Shown: in pieces, positions 50,755 through 59,584 of the stretch
Numbering within the stretch: the stretch's first letter is position 1
Layout: the number at the start of each line of letters is the position of its first letter
DNA from: Nocardioides caeni
GTDB taxonomy: Bacteria > Actinomycetota > Actinomycetes > Propionibacteriales > Nocardioidaceae
Reading direction: 5' to 3'
DNA: 64,000 nt
NCBI RefSeq assembly: GCF_004912195.1
Contig: NZ_STGW01000007.1
Span: forward strand, 380-64,379
Notes under the pieces: model-generated
Database searches by the model: none
What the model saw: only the letters and a program-made list of their open reading frames with translations
Told to the model about the DNA's origin: nothing
Translations under genes and position numbers: made by a program

Positions 50755-51638
50755 GCCGACAGCATCCGGTCGAGGGCGGCGCGTACCCGCTCGGCGTCGT
50801 CGCGATGCTTCACCAGCGCACCCAGGGTCCGCGCCGCCGTCTCGACGTCGAGCTCGACCGTGCCGAGGTGCTGCAGGGCGCGGGCCCAGTCGAGGGTCTC
50901 GGCGACGCCGGGCGGCTTGAGCAGGTCGATGCCGGCCTCGCCGTTCCGGAGGCGCTGGACCACCGCGACCACCTGGCGCCCCAGGTCGGCGCTCACCTCC
51001 GGGGCGCGGGAGCGCAGGATCGCGACCTCGCGCTCGAGTCCCGGGTGCTCGATCCAGTGGTAGAGGCAGCGCCGCTTGAGGGCGTCGTGCAGCTCGCGGG
51101 TGCGGTTGGAGGTCAGCACGACCGTCGGCGGCGTCGCGGCCCGCACCGTGCCCAGCTCGGGGATCGTGACCTGGAAGGTGGACAGGACCTCGAGCAGGAA
51201 GGCCTCGAACTCGTCGTCGGCGCGGTCGATCTCGTCGACGAGCAGCACGGCAGGGCTCTGCTGGAGCGCGGCCAGCACCGGGCGGGCGAGCAGGAAGCGC
51301 TCGTCATAGAGGCTCTTCTCGGTCTCCGCGACCTCGCCACGGGTGTCCCCCGAAGCCGCCTCGAGCGCCCGCAGGTGCAGGATCTGACGTGGGAAGTCCC
51401 AGTCGTAGAGGGCCTGGGTCGCGTCGATGCCCTCGTAGCACTGCAGCCGGATCAGCGGCTGCCCCAGCGTCTGGGCGATCGACTCGGCCAGCGCGGTCTT
51501 GCCCGTGCCGGGCTCGCCCTCGAGCAGCAGGGGTCGTCGCATCTCGAGCGACAGGAACAGCACCGTCGCGAGGTCGTCGTCGCAGAGGTAGCCGGTCTCC
51601 TCCAGTCGACGCGCCAGCTCGGCGACCCGGGTGTCCAT
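50751..51638 (-). CDS. MoxR family AAA+ ATPase, CoxD-like
   Basis: AAA+ ATPase of 295 residues, third MoxR-type protein in the window. Walker A GEPGTGKT (41-48), Walker B LLVDEID (about 135-141), and arginine finger region ALKRRCLYHW are intact. In Oligotropha CoxD is needed to build the Cu-S-Mo centre. Here it more probably assists molybdenum hydroxylase maturation in general, since the large subunit lacks the Cu-ligand Cys. First gene in line with CoxE, XdhC. Confidence 0.9.
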   Translation of the reverse strand: MDTRVAELARRLEETGYLCDDDLATVLFLSLEMRRPLLLEGEPGTGKTALAESIAQTLGQPLIRLQCYEGIDATQALYDWDFPRQILHLRALEAASGDTRGEVAETEKSLYDERFLLARPVLAALQQSPAVLLVDEIDRADDEFEAFLLEVLSTFQVTIPELGTVRAATPPTVVLTSNRTRELHDALKRRCLYHWIEHPGLEREVAILRSRAPEVSADLGRQVVAVVQRLRNGEAGIDLLKPPGVAETLDWARALQHLGTVELDVETAARTLGALVKHRDDAERVRAALDRMLSA

Positions 51639-51647
51639 GCGGCGAGG

Positions 51648-52247
51648 CTAGTGAGGCGCGCGTTGGCCGGGGGTTGGTCGGTCGACGTCGACTCCCGTGG
51701 CGAGGTCGCCGCACTCGACGAGGGTCGGTGCGTTGGCCGCGAGGTAGTGCCGCGCGCCCTGGTCTCCGGCGGCGGCGTCGGCCACCCCCGCCCAGTGGTC
51801 GCGGCCCAGCAGGACGGGATGCCCCGGCACTCCGTCGTACGACGCCCGGGCCAGTGTCGTCGCCCCGGGCCCGGCTGCCGCGAGCACTCGAGCGACGACC
51901 TCGGCGCCGACGTCCGGGAGGTCGACGAGGTGGACGAGCGCGGCGTCTGGCCCGGCCTCCGCGAGGGCATCGAGGCCCGCTCGCAGCGACGCGCCCATCC
52001 CCGCCTGCCAGTCGTGCGCGCGCACGACGTCGACGCGGGTCAGGTCGGGCAGGCCGTCGGCGAGCAGCCACTCGGCCTCGTCCGCGGCGGCGCCCAGCAC
52101 CACGACGACCCGATCGCAGCCTCCCGCGAGCAGCACCCTCACCACGCGGGTCAGCCAGGGTCGGCCGGTCGCGTCGCGGACGAGCGCCTTGGGCTGACCC
52201 ATGCGGCGACCGGCGCCGGCGGCGAGGAGGAGACCGGTGGCGGCCAT
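51648..52247 (-). CDS. MobA-like nucleotidyltransferase (MocA type)
   Basis: Protein of 199 residues, NTP_transf_3 fold. LLAAGAGRRMGQPKAL at 6-21 is the nucleotide-binding motif; VHLVDLPDVG and GHPVLLGRDHW follow. MocA-type enzymes attach CMP to molybdopterin to give the MCD cofactor used by xanthine-oxidase family enzymes; MobA uses GTP. Placement next to CoxD, CoxE and XdhC favours the MocA role. ATG 52247 was chosen because it directly opens this motif. Confidence 0.85.
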   Translation of the reverse strand: MAATGLLLAAGAGRRMGQPKALVRDATGRPWLTRVVRVLLAGGCDRVVVVLGAAADEAEWLLADGLPDLTRVDVVRAHDWQAGMGASLRAGLDALAEAGPDAALVHLVDLPDVGAEVVARVLAAAGPGATTLARASYDGVPGHPVLLGRDHWAGVADAAAGDQGARHYLAANAPTLVECGDLATGVDVDRPTPGQRAPH

Positions 52248-52294
52248 GGTCCGACTCTGCCACGGACGCACGAATGCACGGCGAACCCGTCGAA

Positions 52295-52335
52295 CGACCG
52301 CGATCCGATCAACCAGGTTGATCGGATCGCGGTCG
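52295..52335. repeat. 41-bp perfect palindrome
   Basis: Two 20-bp arms (52295-52314 and 52316-52335) are exact reverse complements around a single A at 52315. The core contains CGATCCGATCAACC. It lies 48 bp upstream of the MobA-like start codon and 15 bp from the groL terminator. It could be an operator, a terminator without U-run or a small mobile palindrome. Confidence 0.8.
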
Positions 52336-52349
52336 CTGCCCGCGAACGC

Positions 52350-52381
52350 CACAGGGCCCCCGCCGGAGCGGGAGCCCTGTG
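52350..52381 (-). terminator. groL terminator
   Basis: CACAGGG and CCCTGTG arms (52350-52356 with 52375-52381) enclose a second GC stem and a CGGA loop. It begins 29 nt after the groL stop codon. Confidence 0.7.
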
Positions 52382-52409
52382 GATGATGCTCAGGTGAAGC
52401 GGGGACTCC

Positions 52410-54104
<1,695 letters not shown>

Positions 54105-54112
54105 TCATGTTT

Positions 54113-54139
54113 AGCACTCGACCATGGCGAGTGCAAGCG
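54113..54139. promoter_or_regulatory. CIRCE operator 2 (distal) of groL
   Basis: TTAGCACTC-N9-GAGTGCAAG: the left arm is a perfect consensus match and the right arm has two mismatches. Only 8 bp separate it from operator 1, so two HrcA dimers could bind side by side. Confidence 0.82.
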
Positions 54140-54163
54140 CGGGGTGGTCCGTCGGCGACTGGT

Positions 54164-55447
54164 TCAGCGGGGCCCGAGGGCCGCCCATCTCCCCACGACG
54201 GAGTCCTGCCCCGGCACCCAGCCGACGACCTCGGTGACCCGCCACAACCGTCGGGTCCCCACGTCCCACCCCAGCACCCGCCACTCGTTGCCGTGGGACT
54301 CGAGCAGCACGGTCTCGGGACCGCCGAGCCAGCCCACCACCGGGCAACAGGCGTTCCACCGCGCCCCGTCGGCGCCGCCGAAGGGCAGGACGAGGACCGA
54401 GAGGTTCGAGAAGCTCTGGTCGCGCGTCACGACGACGTCCGCTCCCATCACCCGGGCACCGTCGGGGTCGACGAGCTCGACGGTGGGGAACATCTGCTGG
54501 GCCGTGGCAGGCCCGAACCCGGACAGGTGGATCCCGAGCGGATCCAGCGCCTGGGGGCCGTAGGGCTCGGCGCCGGCCGCCTCCCACAGGTCATAGTGCG
54601 CGATCCAGTCGGTGCGCAGGCCCTGACCGGACGGGCGGTAGACCGTGCCCGGACCGTCCTCCTCGCCCAGCACCTCCGGCACCCAGATCGTGGCAGCGTC
54701 CGCAGCAGGTGGCTCCCCGCCGAGGCCGGCGGCCGCGGACTCGATCTGCCAGCGAGCACCCTCCGCGACCCAGTCAGGGGTGTCGATGCTGGTCCACTTC
54801 CCCGTCATCAGGTCATAGACCTCGAGGGAGGAGACCTGACGGAAGAACACGTGCCGGCCGTCGGGCGCCAGACCCTGGTCGCCGAGGGACACGAAGCGGT
54901 TGCCGCCCTCGTCAGCGACCGGATCGAGACGACTGGTGTCGAGCGAGTACGTCGACGCGTCGCTGCCGAGCAGCACCACGCGCTCCTGGCCGTCCTCGGC
55001 CAGCACCGTGAACGCCGCCGTCGCCGTCATGCCGGGACGGTGCGGCGGCGCGCCCGCCGAGAGGTCGATGGTCTCCGGGACGCCGTCGACGTCTCTGACC
55101 GGGAGCGCAACCTCCGCCGACTTCTCCGGCGCCCACCAGATCTCGGCGCCGTGCTGCCTCCCGGCTCGGACCGCGTGTGGCACGGGGCCCGTCCCTGCGG
55201 TCGCCGTCGGCACGGGAGGGGTGGTCGTTTGCGGCGTGGGAGACGTCGGCCCTGGACCGTCGCCGCCGCCTGTGGCGACGACGGCCGCCCCACTAGCCAC
55301 GACGGCCACGACCGCGGCGCTGGCGACGGCAGTCACCCGTCGCTGTCGGGTACGCCGGGCACGGGCCCAGGCAGCGCCGGCGAGATCGGCCTCCTCCACC
55401 TCGGCGGCGCGATCACGCAGCAGGTCCCGCAGGCTCTGTTCACTCAT
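54164..55447 (-). CDS. Membrane-anchored protein coupled to the ECF sigma factor (putative anti-sigma/sensor)
   Basis: Protein of 427 residues. A short cytosolic N-terminus with MSEQSLRDLLRDRAAEVEE (1-19) precedes one transmembrane helix (about 38-60), a Thr/Pro-rich stalk and a large extracytoplasmic part that looks like a WD/TolB-type beta propeller (repeated WxxGxx/DxRxVxF blades). The N-terminus lacks a zinc-binding anti-sigma motif. Location directly after a SigE-type ECF gene (2-nt gap) suggests that it senses a surface signal or holds the sigma factor. Start ATG 55447. Confidence 0.65.
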   Translation of the reverse strand: MSEQSLRDLLRDRAAEVEEADLAGAAWARARRTRQRRVTAVASAAVVAVVASGAAVVATGGGDGPGPTSPTPQTTTPPVPTATAGTGPVPHAVRAGRQHGAEIWWAPEKSAEVALPVRDVDGVPETIDLSAGAPPHRPGMTATAAFTVLAEDGQERVVLLGSDASTYSLDTSRLDPVADEGGNRFVSLGDQGLAPDGRHVFFRQVSSLEVYDLMTGKWTSIDTPDWVAEGARWQIESAAAGLGGEPPAADAATIWVPEVLGEEDGPGTVYRPSGQGLRTDWIAHYDLWEAAGAEPYGPQALDPLGIHLSGFGPATAQQMFPTVELVDPDGARVMGADVVVTRDQSFSNLSVLVLPFGGADGARWNACCPVVGWLGGPETVLLESHGNEWRVLGWDVGTRRLWRVTEVVGWVPGQDSVVGRWAALGPR

Positions 55448-55449
55448 TC

Positions 55450-55962
55450 TCAGGACTCCTCTCCCAGCAGCTCGGCGAGCTCGGGCGCGGCCTGACGCAG
55501 TCGGGTCAGGGCGAGGTGGGTCTGGCTCTTGACGGTGCCGATGCTGACGCCGAGGACGTCGGCGGTCGCCCGCTCGGTGAGGTCGTCGTAGTAGCGCAGC
55601 ACGACGACGGCCCGCTGCTTCGGCGTCAGCGAGGCCAGCGCCTGGTCGAGCGCGATCCGGCGCTCCGTGGCCGGGGTGTGGTCGGCCACCCCGGCCGTGG
55701 GCGTGTCGGAGGGGTCGGCGGCGAGCACCTCGCGTCGACGCTTTCGCCAGGCCGAGATGTTGCCGCGGACGATCACCTGCCGGGCGTAGGCCTCCGGGTG
55801 GCCGGCCCGCAGCCGCCGCCACCGCAGCGCGACGGTTGTCAGCGCCTCCTGGACGAGGTCCTCGGCACGGTGCTGGTCGCCGGTGAGGAGCACGGCCGTC
55901 CGGAGCAGCGCGAGCTGGCGCTCGGCAGCCCAGAGCCGGAAGGACTCCTCATCGGTCGTCAC
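55450..55962 (-). CDS. SigE family ECF RNA polymerase sigma factor
   Basis: Sigma-70 family ECF factor of 170 residues. Region 2 (LLRTAVLLTGDQHRAEDLVQEAL, about 18-40) and region 4 (LTPKQRAVVVLRYYDDLTE, TADVLGVSIGTVKSQ, about 112-150) are complete. It belongs to the TIGR02983 SigE family frequent in Nocardioides, Streptomyces and relatives. Start GTG 55962. Upstream AACC-N17-CGTT could be its own promoter. Confidence 0.9.
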   Translation of the reverse strand: MTTDEESFRLWAAERQLALLRTAVLLTGDQHRAEDLVQEALTTVALRWRRLRAGHPEAYARQVIVRGNISAWRKRRREVLAADPSDTPTAGVADHTPATERRIALDQALASLTPKQRAVVVLRYYDDLTERATADVLGVSIGTVKSQTHLALTRLRQAAPELAELLGEES

Positions 55963-55970
55963 ACCCCATC

Positions 55971-55995
55971 AACGCACAACGCCGCCCAAAAGGTT
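55971..55995 (-). promoter_or_regulatory. ECF-type promoter candidate upstream of the sigma gene
   Basis: AACC (55995-55992) and CGTT (55974-55971) are separated by 17 bp, matching the AAC/CGTT pattern recognised by ECF sigma factors. The start codon lies about 9 nt further on, so autoregulation from a leaderless or short-leader mRNA is possible. Confidence 0.35.
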
Positions 55996-56006
55996 GGAGG
56001 CTGGCC

Positions 56007-56837
56007 TCAACCAGCGGCTGGCGCCGAGTGCCCGAACGGGATCTCCTCGGCGAGACCGAGCGCGAGCAGGATCGACGGCAGCAGCGCCTCGGCCGTGCGC
56101 TTGTAGCCGAGCGCACTGGGGTGGAACCGATCGAGGCTGAACATCTCCTCGGGGTTGGTGATGAAGAACGGCCCGACCACGTGAGCCAGCGACACCGCGT
56201 GCGCGCCACCCCGCACCGCCACCTCCACCTGCGCGGCCGCGAGCTGGCGCGACATCCGCGAGCCGAGCGAGCGCAGCGGCTGCGGCACCGGCCGCAGCGC
56301 CCCGAGGTCTGGGCACGTACCGACGACCACGGCCGTGCCCTGCGCCCGCAACCGCGCGATCGCCTCCTCCAGGTGACCAGCGGAGGTCGCGACCGGCACC
56401 CGGTGGGTGACGTCGTTGCCGCCGACCACGATCACGGCGACGTCGGCGCGGTAGCCGTCCGGCAGCGCGTCCAGCTGACCGGCGAGGGCAGAGCTCTCCG
56501 AGCCCACGACCGCCGCGGTGTGCAGCGCGACCGGCCGGTGGACCCGGCCGGCGAGGCCGCGGGCGAGCCGCCCCCCGAGGGTGTCCTTGCGCCGCTCGAC
56601 CCCCAGCCCGGCAGCGATCGAGTCACCGAGCACGAGCAGCCGCAGCGGCGCGCCGCCGTACGTCTTCTGCTTCCAGACCTTGTCGGCAACGATCGCGTCC
56701 TCGCCGAGCGGCTTCCCGATCCTGGCGCGCGCGATCGCCGCCTGCCGGCGCAGCAGCTCGCGCCCACCGCCGGTCGTCACGGCAACCCCCGCGCCCACCA
56801 TGCCCACGACCACAGCCGTCCTGCGCACCCTGCTCAT
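56007..56837 (-). CDS. SGNH/GDSL hydrolase family protein
   Basis: Esterase or lipase-like protein of 276 residues with an N-terminal hydrophobic segment (about 6-24) that is a signal anchor. Catalytic blocks: GDS at 71-73 (LLVLGDSIAAG), GGNDVTH, and DRFHPSALGY near the C-terminus supplying the Asp-x-x-His pair. Substrate unknown; cell-wall or lipid esterase likely. Start ATG 56837. Confidence 0.83.
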   Translation of the reverse strand: MSRVRRTAVVVGMVGAGVAVTTGGGRELLRRQAAIARARIGKPLGEDAIVADKVWKQKTYGGAPLRLLVLGDSIAAGLGVERRKDTLGGRLARGLAGRVHRPVALHTAAVVGSESSALAGQLDALPDGYRADVAVIVVGGNDVTHRVPVATSAGHLEEAIARLRAQGTAVVVGTCPDLGALRPVPQPLRSLGSRMSRQLAAAQVEVAVRGGAHAVSLAHVVGPFFITNPEEMFSLDRFHPSALGYKRTAEALLPSILLALGLAEEIPFGHSAPAAG

Positions 56838-56898
56838 GGGGCACTTGTCGCAGGCCGACGTGAACGGATCGTGGCGCGGGATGGAGGGGATGCCTAAA

Positions 56899-56916
56899 TC
56901 ACGGGTTAACCCGTGA
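56899..56916. promoter_or_regulatory. 18-bp perfect palindrome between osmC-like and SGNH genes
   Basis: TCACGGGTTAACCCGTGA is a perfect two-fold palindrome with a GTTAAC centre. It lies 62 bp upstream of the SGNH hydrolase start and 1 bp after the OsmC stop codon. Size and symmetry fit a TetR or GntR operator; a hairpin with zero loop is less likely to terminate. Confidence 0.5.
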
Positions 56917-56917
56917 A

Positions 56918-57391
56918 TTACGCACCCCGAGCGACCTCGATCACCGGCTCGTGCCGGACGGGGAAGGCGACGGAGGCGGCGATGAAGCAGTTCTCGCTCG
57001 CCTCGGCGTGGATCTCCAGAGCCAGGTCCACCTGGGCGGGATCGGTGATCATCACGCGCGGGCGCAGCGTGACGGAGGTGAATCGACCGCCCTGGTCGAC
57101 CTGGATCATGGTCCCGACGGGGCTGTCGTCGTACGACGTCACGGTGATGCCGTGTCGGACGGCGGAGTGCAGGTAGGACAGCAGGTGGCACTGGGCGAGT
57201 GCCGCGACCAGGAGCTCCTCCGGGTTCCAGCGGCTCGCGTCGCCGCGGAAGGTCGGGTCGGCGGACCCCTCGAGGTCCGGCTTGCCCTCGGCGGACAGCA
57301 GCACGTCGCGGTCGTAGTCGCGGTAGCCGCTGGTACCGCTCCCCCGGTTGCCCTGCCAGGTCAGCTCGAGTGCGTAGTGGTGGTCCGTCAT
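56918..57391 (-). CDS. OsmC family peroxiredoxin
   Basis: Cytosolic peroxide-reducing protein of 157 residues. The reactive cysteines are seen in ALAQCHLLSYLH (about 67) and SENCFIAASV (about 131). The central helix bears the conserved WNPEELLVAA motif. The ATG at 57391 has GGGGAGG 9 nt upstream; ATG 57400 would overlap that motif. Divergent from the acyl-CoA synthetase. Confidence 0.88.
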   Translation of the reverse strand: MTDHHYALELTWQGNRGSGTSGYRDYDRDVLLSAEGKPDLEGSADPTFRGDASRWNPEELLVAALAQCHLLSYLHSAVRHGITVTSYDDSPVGTMIQVDQGGRFTSVTLRPRVMITDPAQVDLALEIHAEASENCFIAASVAFPVRHEPVIEVARGA

Positions 57392-57444
57392 GGCTCCCAT
57401 CCTCCCCGCCGGGCCAGGATCCCGTTCTCCGGGGATTCCGTAGC

Positions 57445-57458
57445 GAGAACTTGTTCTA
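57445..57458. promoter_or_regulatory. KstR-like operator upstream of the acyl-CoA synthetase
   Basis: GAGAACTTGTTCTA fits the KstR consensus TNNAACNNGTTNNA with only the first base off and contains the exact palindrome AGAAC-TT-GTTCT. TAATTT, a possible -10, overlaps its right end (57457-57462). KstR represses cholesterol catabolism genes in mycobacteria and rhodococci. Confidence 0.55.
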
Positions 57459-57477
57459 ATTTGGCACCCTTCTCCCT

Positions 57478-59076
57478 GTGACCCCCACCACACGCCCTGC
57501 AGCAGCCGGCCCCCGCGCCCTCACCCTCGCCGACGTCCTGGAGGGCATGGCCGACCGGATCCCCGACCGGCCGGCGATCTTCACGATGGACCGCGTCTGG
57601 ACCTACGCCGAGATCGACGATCGGGCCACCCGCCTCGCCAACCACCTGACCGGCCTCGGCGTGCAGCCCGGCGACCACGTCGCCGTCCACGCGACCAACC
57701 GGATCGAGTGGGTCGACGCGCTCTACGGCTGCCTCAAGGCGCGCGCGGTGCCGATCAACATCAACTACAAGTACCTGCGCGACGAGCTCGCCTACCTCTA
57801 CGACAACGCCGACTGCGTCGCCGCGATCGTCGCGCCGGAGTACGTCGAGGCGATCGAGGCTCTCGACGTCCCCACGCTGAAGCACGTCATCGTCCTCGGC
57901 GAGGAGTACGACGCGGCGCTGGCCGCCGCGTCCGACGTACGCCCCGACAACGGGCGCAACGCCGACGACCACTACGTCCTCTACACCGGCGGCACGACCG
58001 GCAATCCGAAGGGCGTGGTCTGGCGCAACGAGGACATCCTGCGTGCCGCGCTCAACGCGAGCCGCTTCGGCGCCCCCTTCGACTCGATCGAGCAGCTGGT
58101 CGACGAGGCCGCCGCCAACGAGAACCCGATGGTGCTGCTGGCCTGCGGCCCGATGATGCACGGCGGCAGCCAGTGGATCCTCGGCAACGGCCACGTCGCG
58201 GGCTACACGGTGGCGATGTTCACCGAGAAGAACTTCTCCGCCGAGCGGATCCTCGACCTCGTCGAGGCCGCCGGGGTCGCGTCGCTGACCTTCCTCGGCG
58301 ACGCGATGGGCCGCCCGGTCGCCGAGGCGATCCTCGCCGAGCCCGACCGCTGGGACCTCTCGAGCCTGGTGGCGGTCTCCAACGGCGCGGCGCCGCTGTC
58401 CGAGGGGGTGCGCGAGGAGATCCGCCGGGCCCTGCCGGGCCGCTTCATCCTCGACTCCTACGGCTCGTCGGAGTCCGGCGCTGCGGGCTCACGGATGGAC
58501 GACGGGTCGGAGGGGCCGGTCGGCGCCCCGAAGTTCGACGTCAACGACCAGGTCGAGGTCTTCGACGCCGACCTCAAGCCGGCCGCGGTCGGCGTCGACG
58601 GCATGCTGGCCCGCTCGGGGCCGGTGCCGCTCGGCTACTACAAGGACCCGGTCAAGTCCGCGGCGACCTTCAAGGAGATCGACGGCGTGCGCTGGGCGAT
58701 CCCGGGCGACTTCGCCCGTCGCGAGGCCGACGGCAAGATCACCGTCCTGGGCCGCGGCTCGGTCTGCATCAACACCGGCGGCGAGAAGGTGCACCCGGAG
58801 GAGGTCGAGGCCGTCCTCCTGCGCCACGACGACGTCTTCGACGCCGTGGTGGTCGGCACGCCCCACGAGCGCTGGGGCCAGCAGGTCACCGCGCTCGTCC
58901 AGCGACGCGACGGCTCGACGGCCTCCGAGGACGCCATCAAGGACCACTGCCGCTCGCTCATCTCCAACTACAAGGTGCCCAAGCAGGTGCTCTTCGTCGA
59001 GGAGGTGCCGCGCACCCCTGTCAGCAAGGTCGACTACCCCGCCAGCGCGGCGCTCGCGAAGGAGCTGCTGGGCTGA
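57478..59076 (+). CDS. Acyl-CoA synthetase (FadD19-like)
   Basis: ATP-dependent acyl-CoA ligase of 532 residues. AMP-binding motif YTGGTTGNPKG is at 169-179; LDSYGSSESG and the C-terminal KVHPEEVEAVLL and PRTPVSKVDYPASA blocks with the adenylating Lys are present. VVWRNEDIL just after the P-loop is typical of the FadD19 group that activates steroid side-chain carboxylates. A KstR-like box just upstream supports that. Start GTG 57478 has no ribosome binding site. No other steroid genes are in view. Confidence 0.88.
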   Translation: MTPTTRPAAAGPRALTLADVLEGMADRIPDRPAIFTMDRVWTYAEIDDRATRLANHLTGLGVQPGDHVAVHATNRIEWVDALYGCLKARAVPININYKYLRDELAYLYDNADCVAAIVAPEYVEAIEALDVPTLKHVIVLGEEYDAALAAASDVRPDNGRNADDHYVLYTGGTTGNPKGVVWRNEDILRAALNASRFGAPFDSIEQLVDEAAANENPMVLLACGPMMHGGSQWILGNGHVAGYTVAMFTEKNFSAERILDLVEAAGVASLTFLGDAMGRPVAEAILAEPDRWDLSSLVAVSNGAAPLSEGVREEIRRALPGRFILDSYGSSESGAAGSRMDDGSEGPVGAPKFDVNDQVEVFDADLKPAAVGVDGMLARSGPVPLGYYKDPVKSAATFKEIDGVRWAIPGDFARREADGKITVLGRGSVCINTGGEKVHPEEVEAVLLRHDDVFDAVVVGTPHERWGQQVTALVQRRDGSTASEDAIKDHCRSLISNYKVPKQVLFVEEVPRTPVSKVDYPASAALAKELLG

Positions 59077-59091
59077 CTGCCGGTCTGGGAC

Positions 59092-59220
59092 GATTCACCA
59101 CGGTATGTAGACGAATCGTCGCAGGCGGATCCGATTCACCACGGTATGTAGGGGAGCACCCGCTTCCCATGCGGAGTTCCGCATGGGAAGCGGCGATTCA
59201 CCTACATACCGTGGTGAATC
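59092..59220. repeat. 19-bp repeat family with central 16-bp stem
   Basis: Unit GATTCACCACGGTATGTAG occurs at 59092-59110 and 59133-59151 in direct orientation and at 59202-59220 inverted. Copy 1 also has GACGATTC/GAATCGTC arms and copy 3 GATTCACC/GGTGAATC arms. Between copies 2 and 3 lies a perfect 16-bp stem (59160-59193). It fills the gap between the convergent acyl-CoA synthetase and sulfur-carrier genes and looks like a small palindromic (REP- or MITE-like) element. Confidence 0.7.
59160..59193. terminator. 16-bp hairpin in the convergent gap
   Basis: Arms of 16 bp with a 2-nt spacer (GT at 59176-59177) form a perfect palindrome rich in GC. It could end transcription from both sides. 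No T-run follows. Confidence 0.5.
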
Positions 59221-59258
59221 GGAAGACCGGTGGATCAGCGACGCGTCGCGAACCAGGC

Positions 59259-59537
59259 TCAGCATCCGCCGGCGACGGCGGGGATGACCGACACCTCGGC
59301 GCCGGCGGGCGTCGGGGTGGCGAGGTCCTGCTCGAAGCGGACGTCGTCGTTGTTGACGTAGACGTTGACGAAGCGGCGCAGCTTGCCGTCCTCGTCGACG
59401 ATGCGGCCCTTGATGCCGGAGAAGCGGGCGTCGAGGTCGTCGAGGATCTCCGCGACGTTGGCGCCCTCGGCGGTGACCTCGGAGTCACCGCCCGTGTAGG
59501 TGCGCAGGATGGTGGGGATCCGGACGTTGACGGCCAT
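59259..59537 (-). CDS. MoaD/ThiS family sulfur carrier protein (MetO/CysO-like)
   Basis: Ubiquitin-fold sulfur carrier of 92 residues. MAVNVRIPTILRTYTGGDS at the start and VNVYVNNDDVRF in the middle place it with the CysO-like carriers. It ends VIPAVAGGC: a Cys follows the Gly-Gly that must carry the thiocarboxylate, so a protease (for example a JAMM/Mec homologue) may have to trim one residue. It follows the thrC-like gene by 47 nt, so it shares the SAM-riboswitch-controlled transcript. It probably supplies sulfide to the PLP enzyme upstream. Confidence 0.85.
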   Translation of the reverse strand: MAVNVRIPTILRTYTGGDSEVTAEGANVAEILDDLDARFSGIKGRIVDEDGKLRRFVNVYVNNDDVRFEQDLATPTPAGAEVSVIPAVAGGC

Positions 59538-59584
59538 GGTGCTTCTCTCTCGCGTGGTGCTGGTGGGTCGGGGTGAGGGCAGGA

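Noticed and set aside
59092..59220. Repeat cluster considered as a CRISPR array
   Set aside because: Only two direct copies and one inverted copy, 22-bp and 50-bp spacers, no cas genes nearby.
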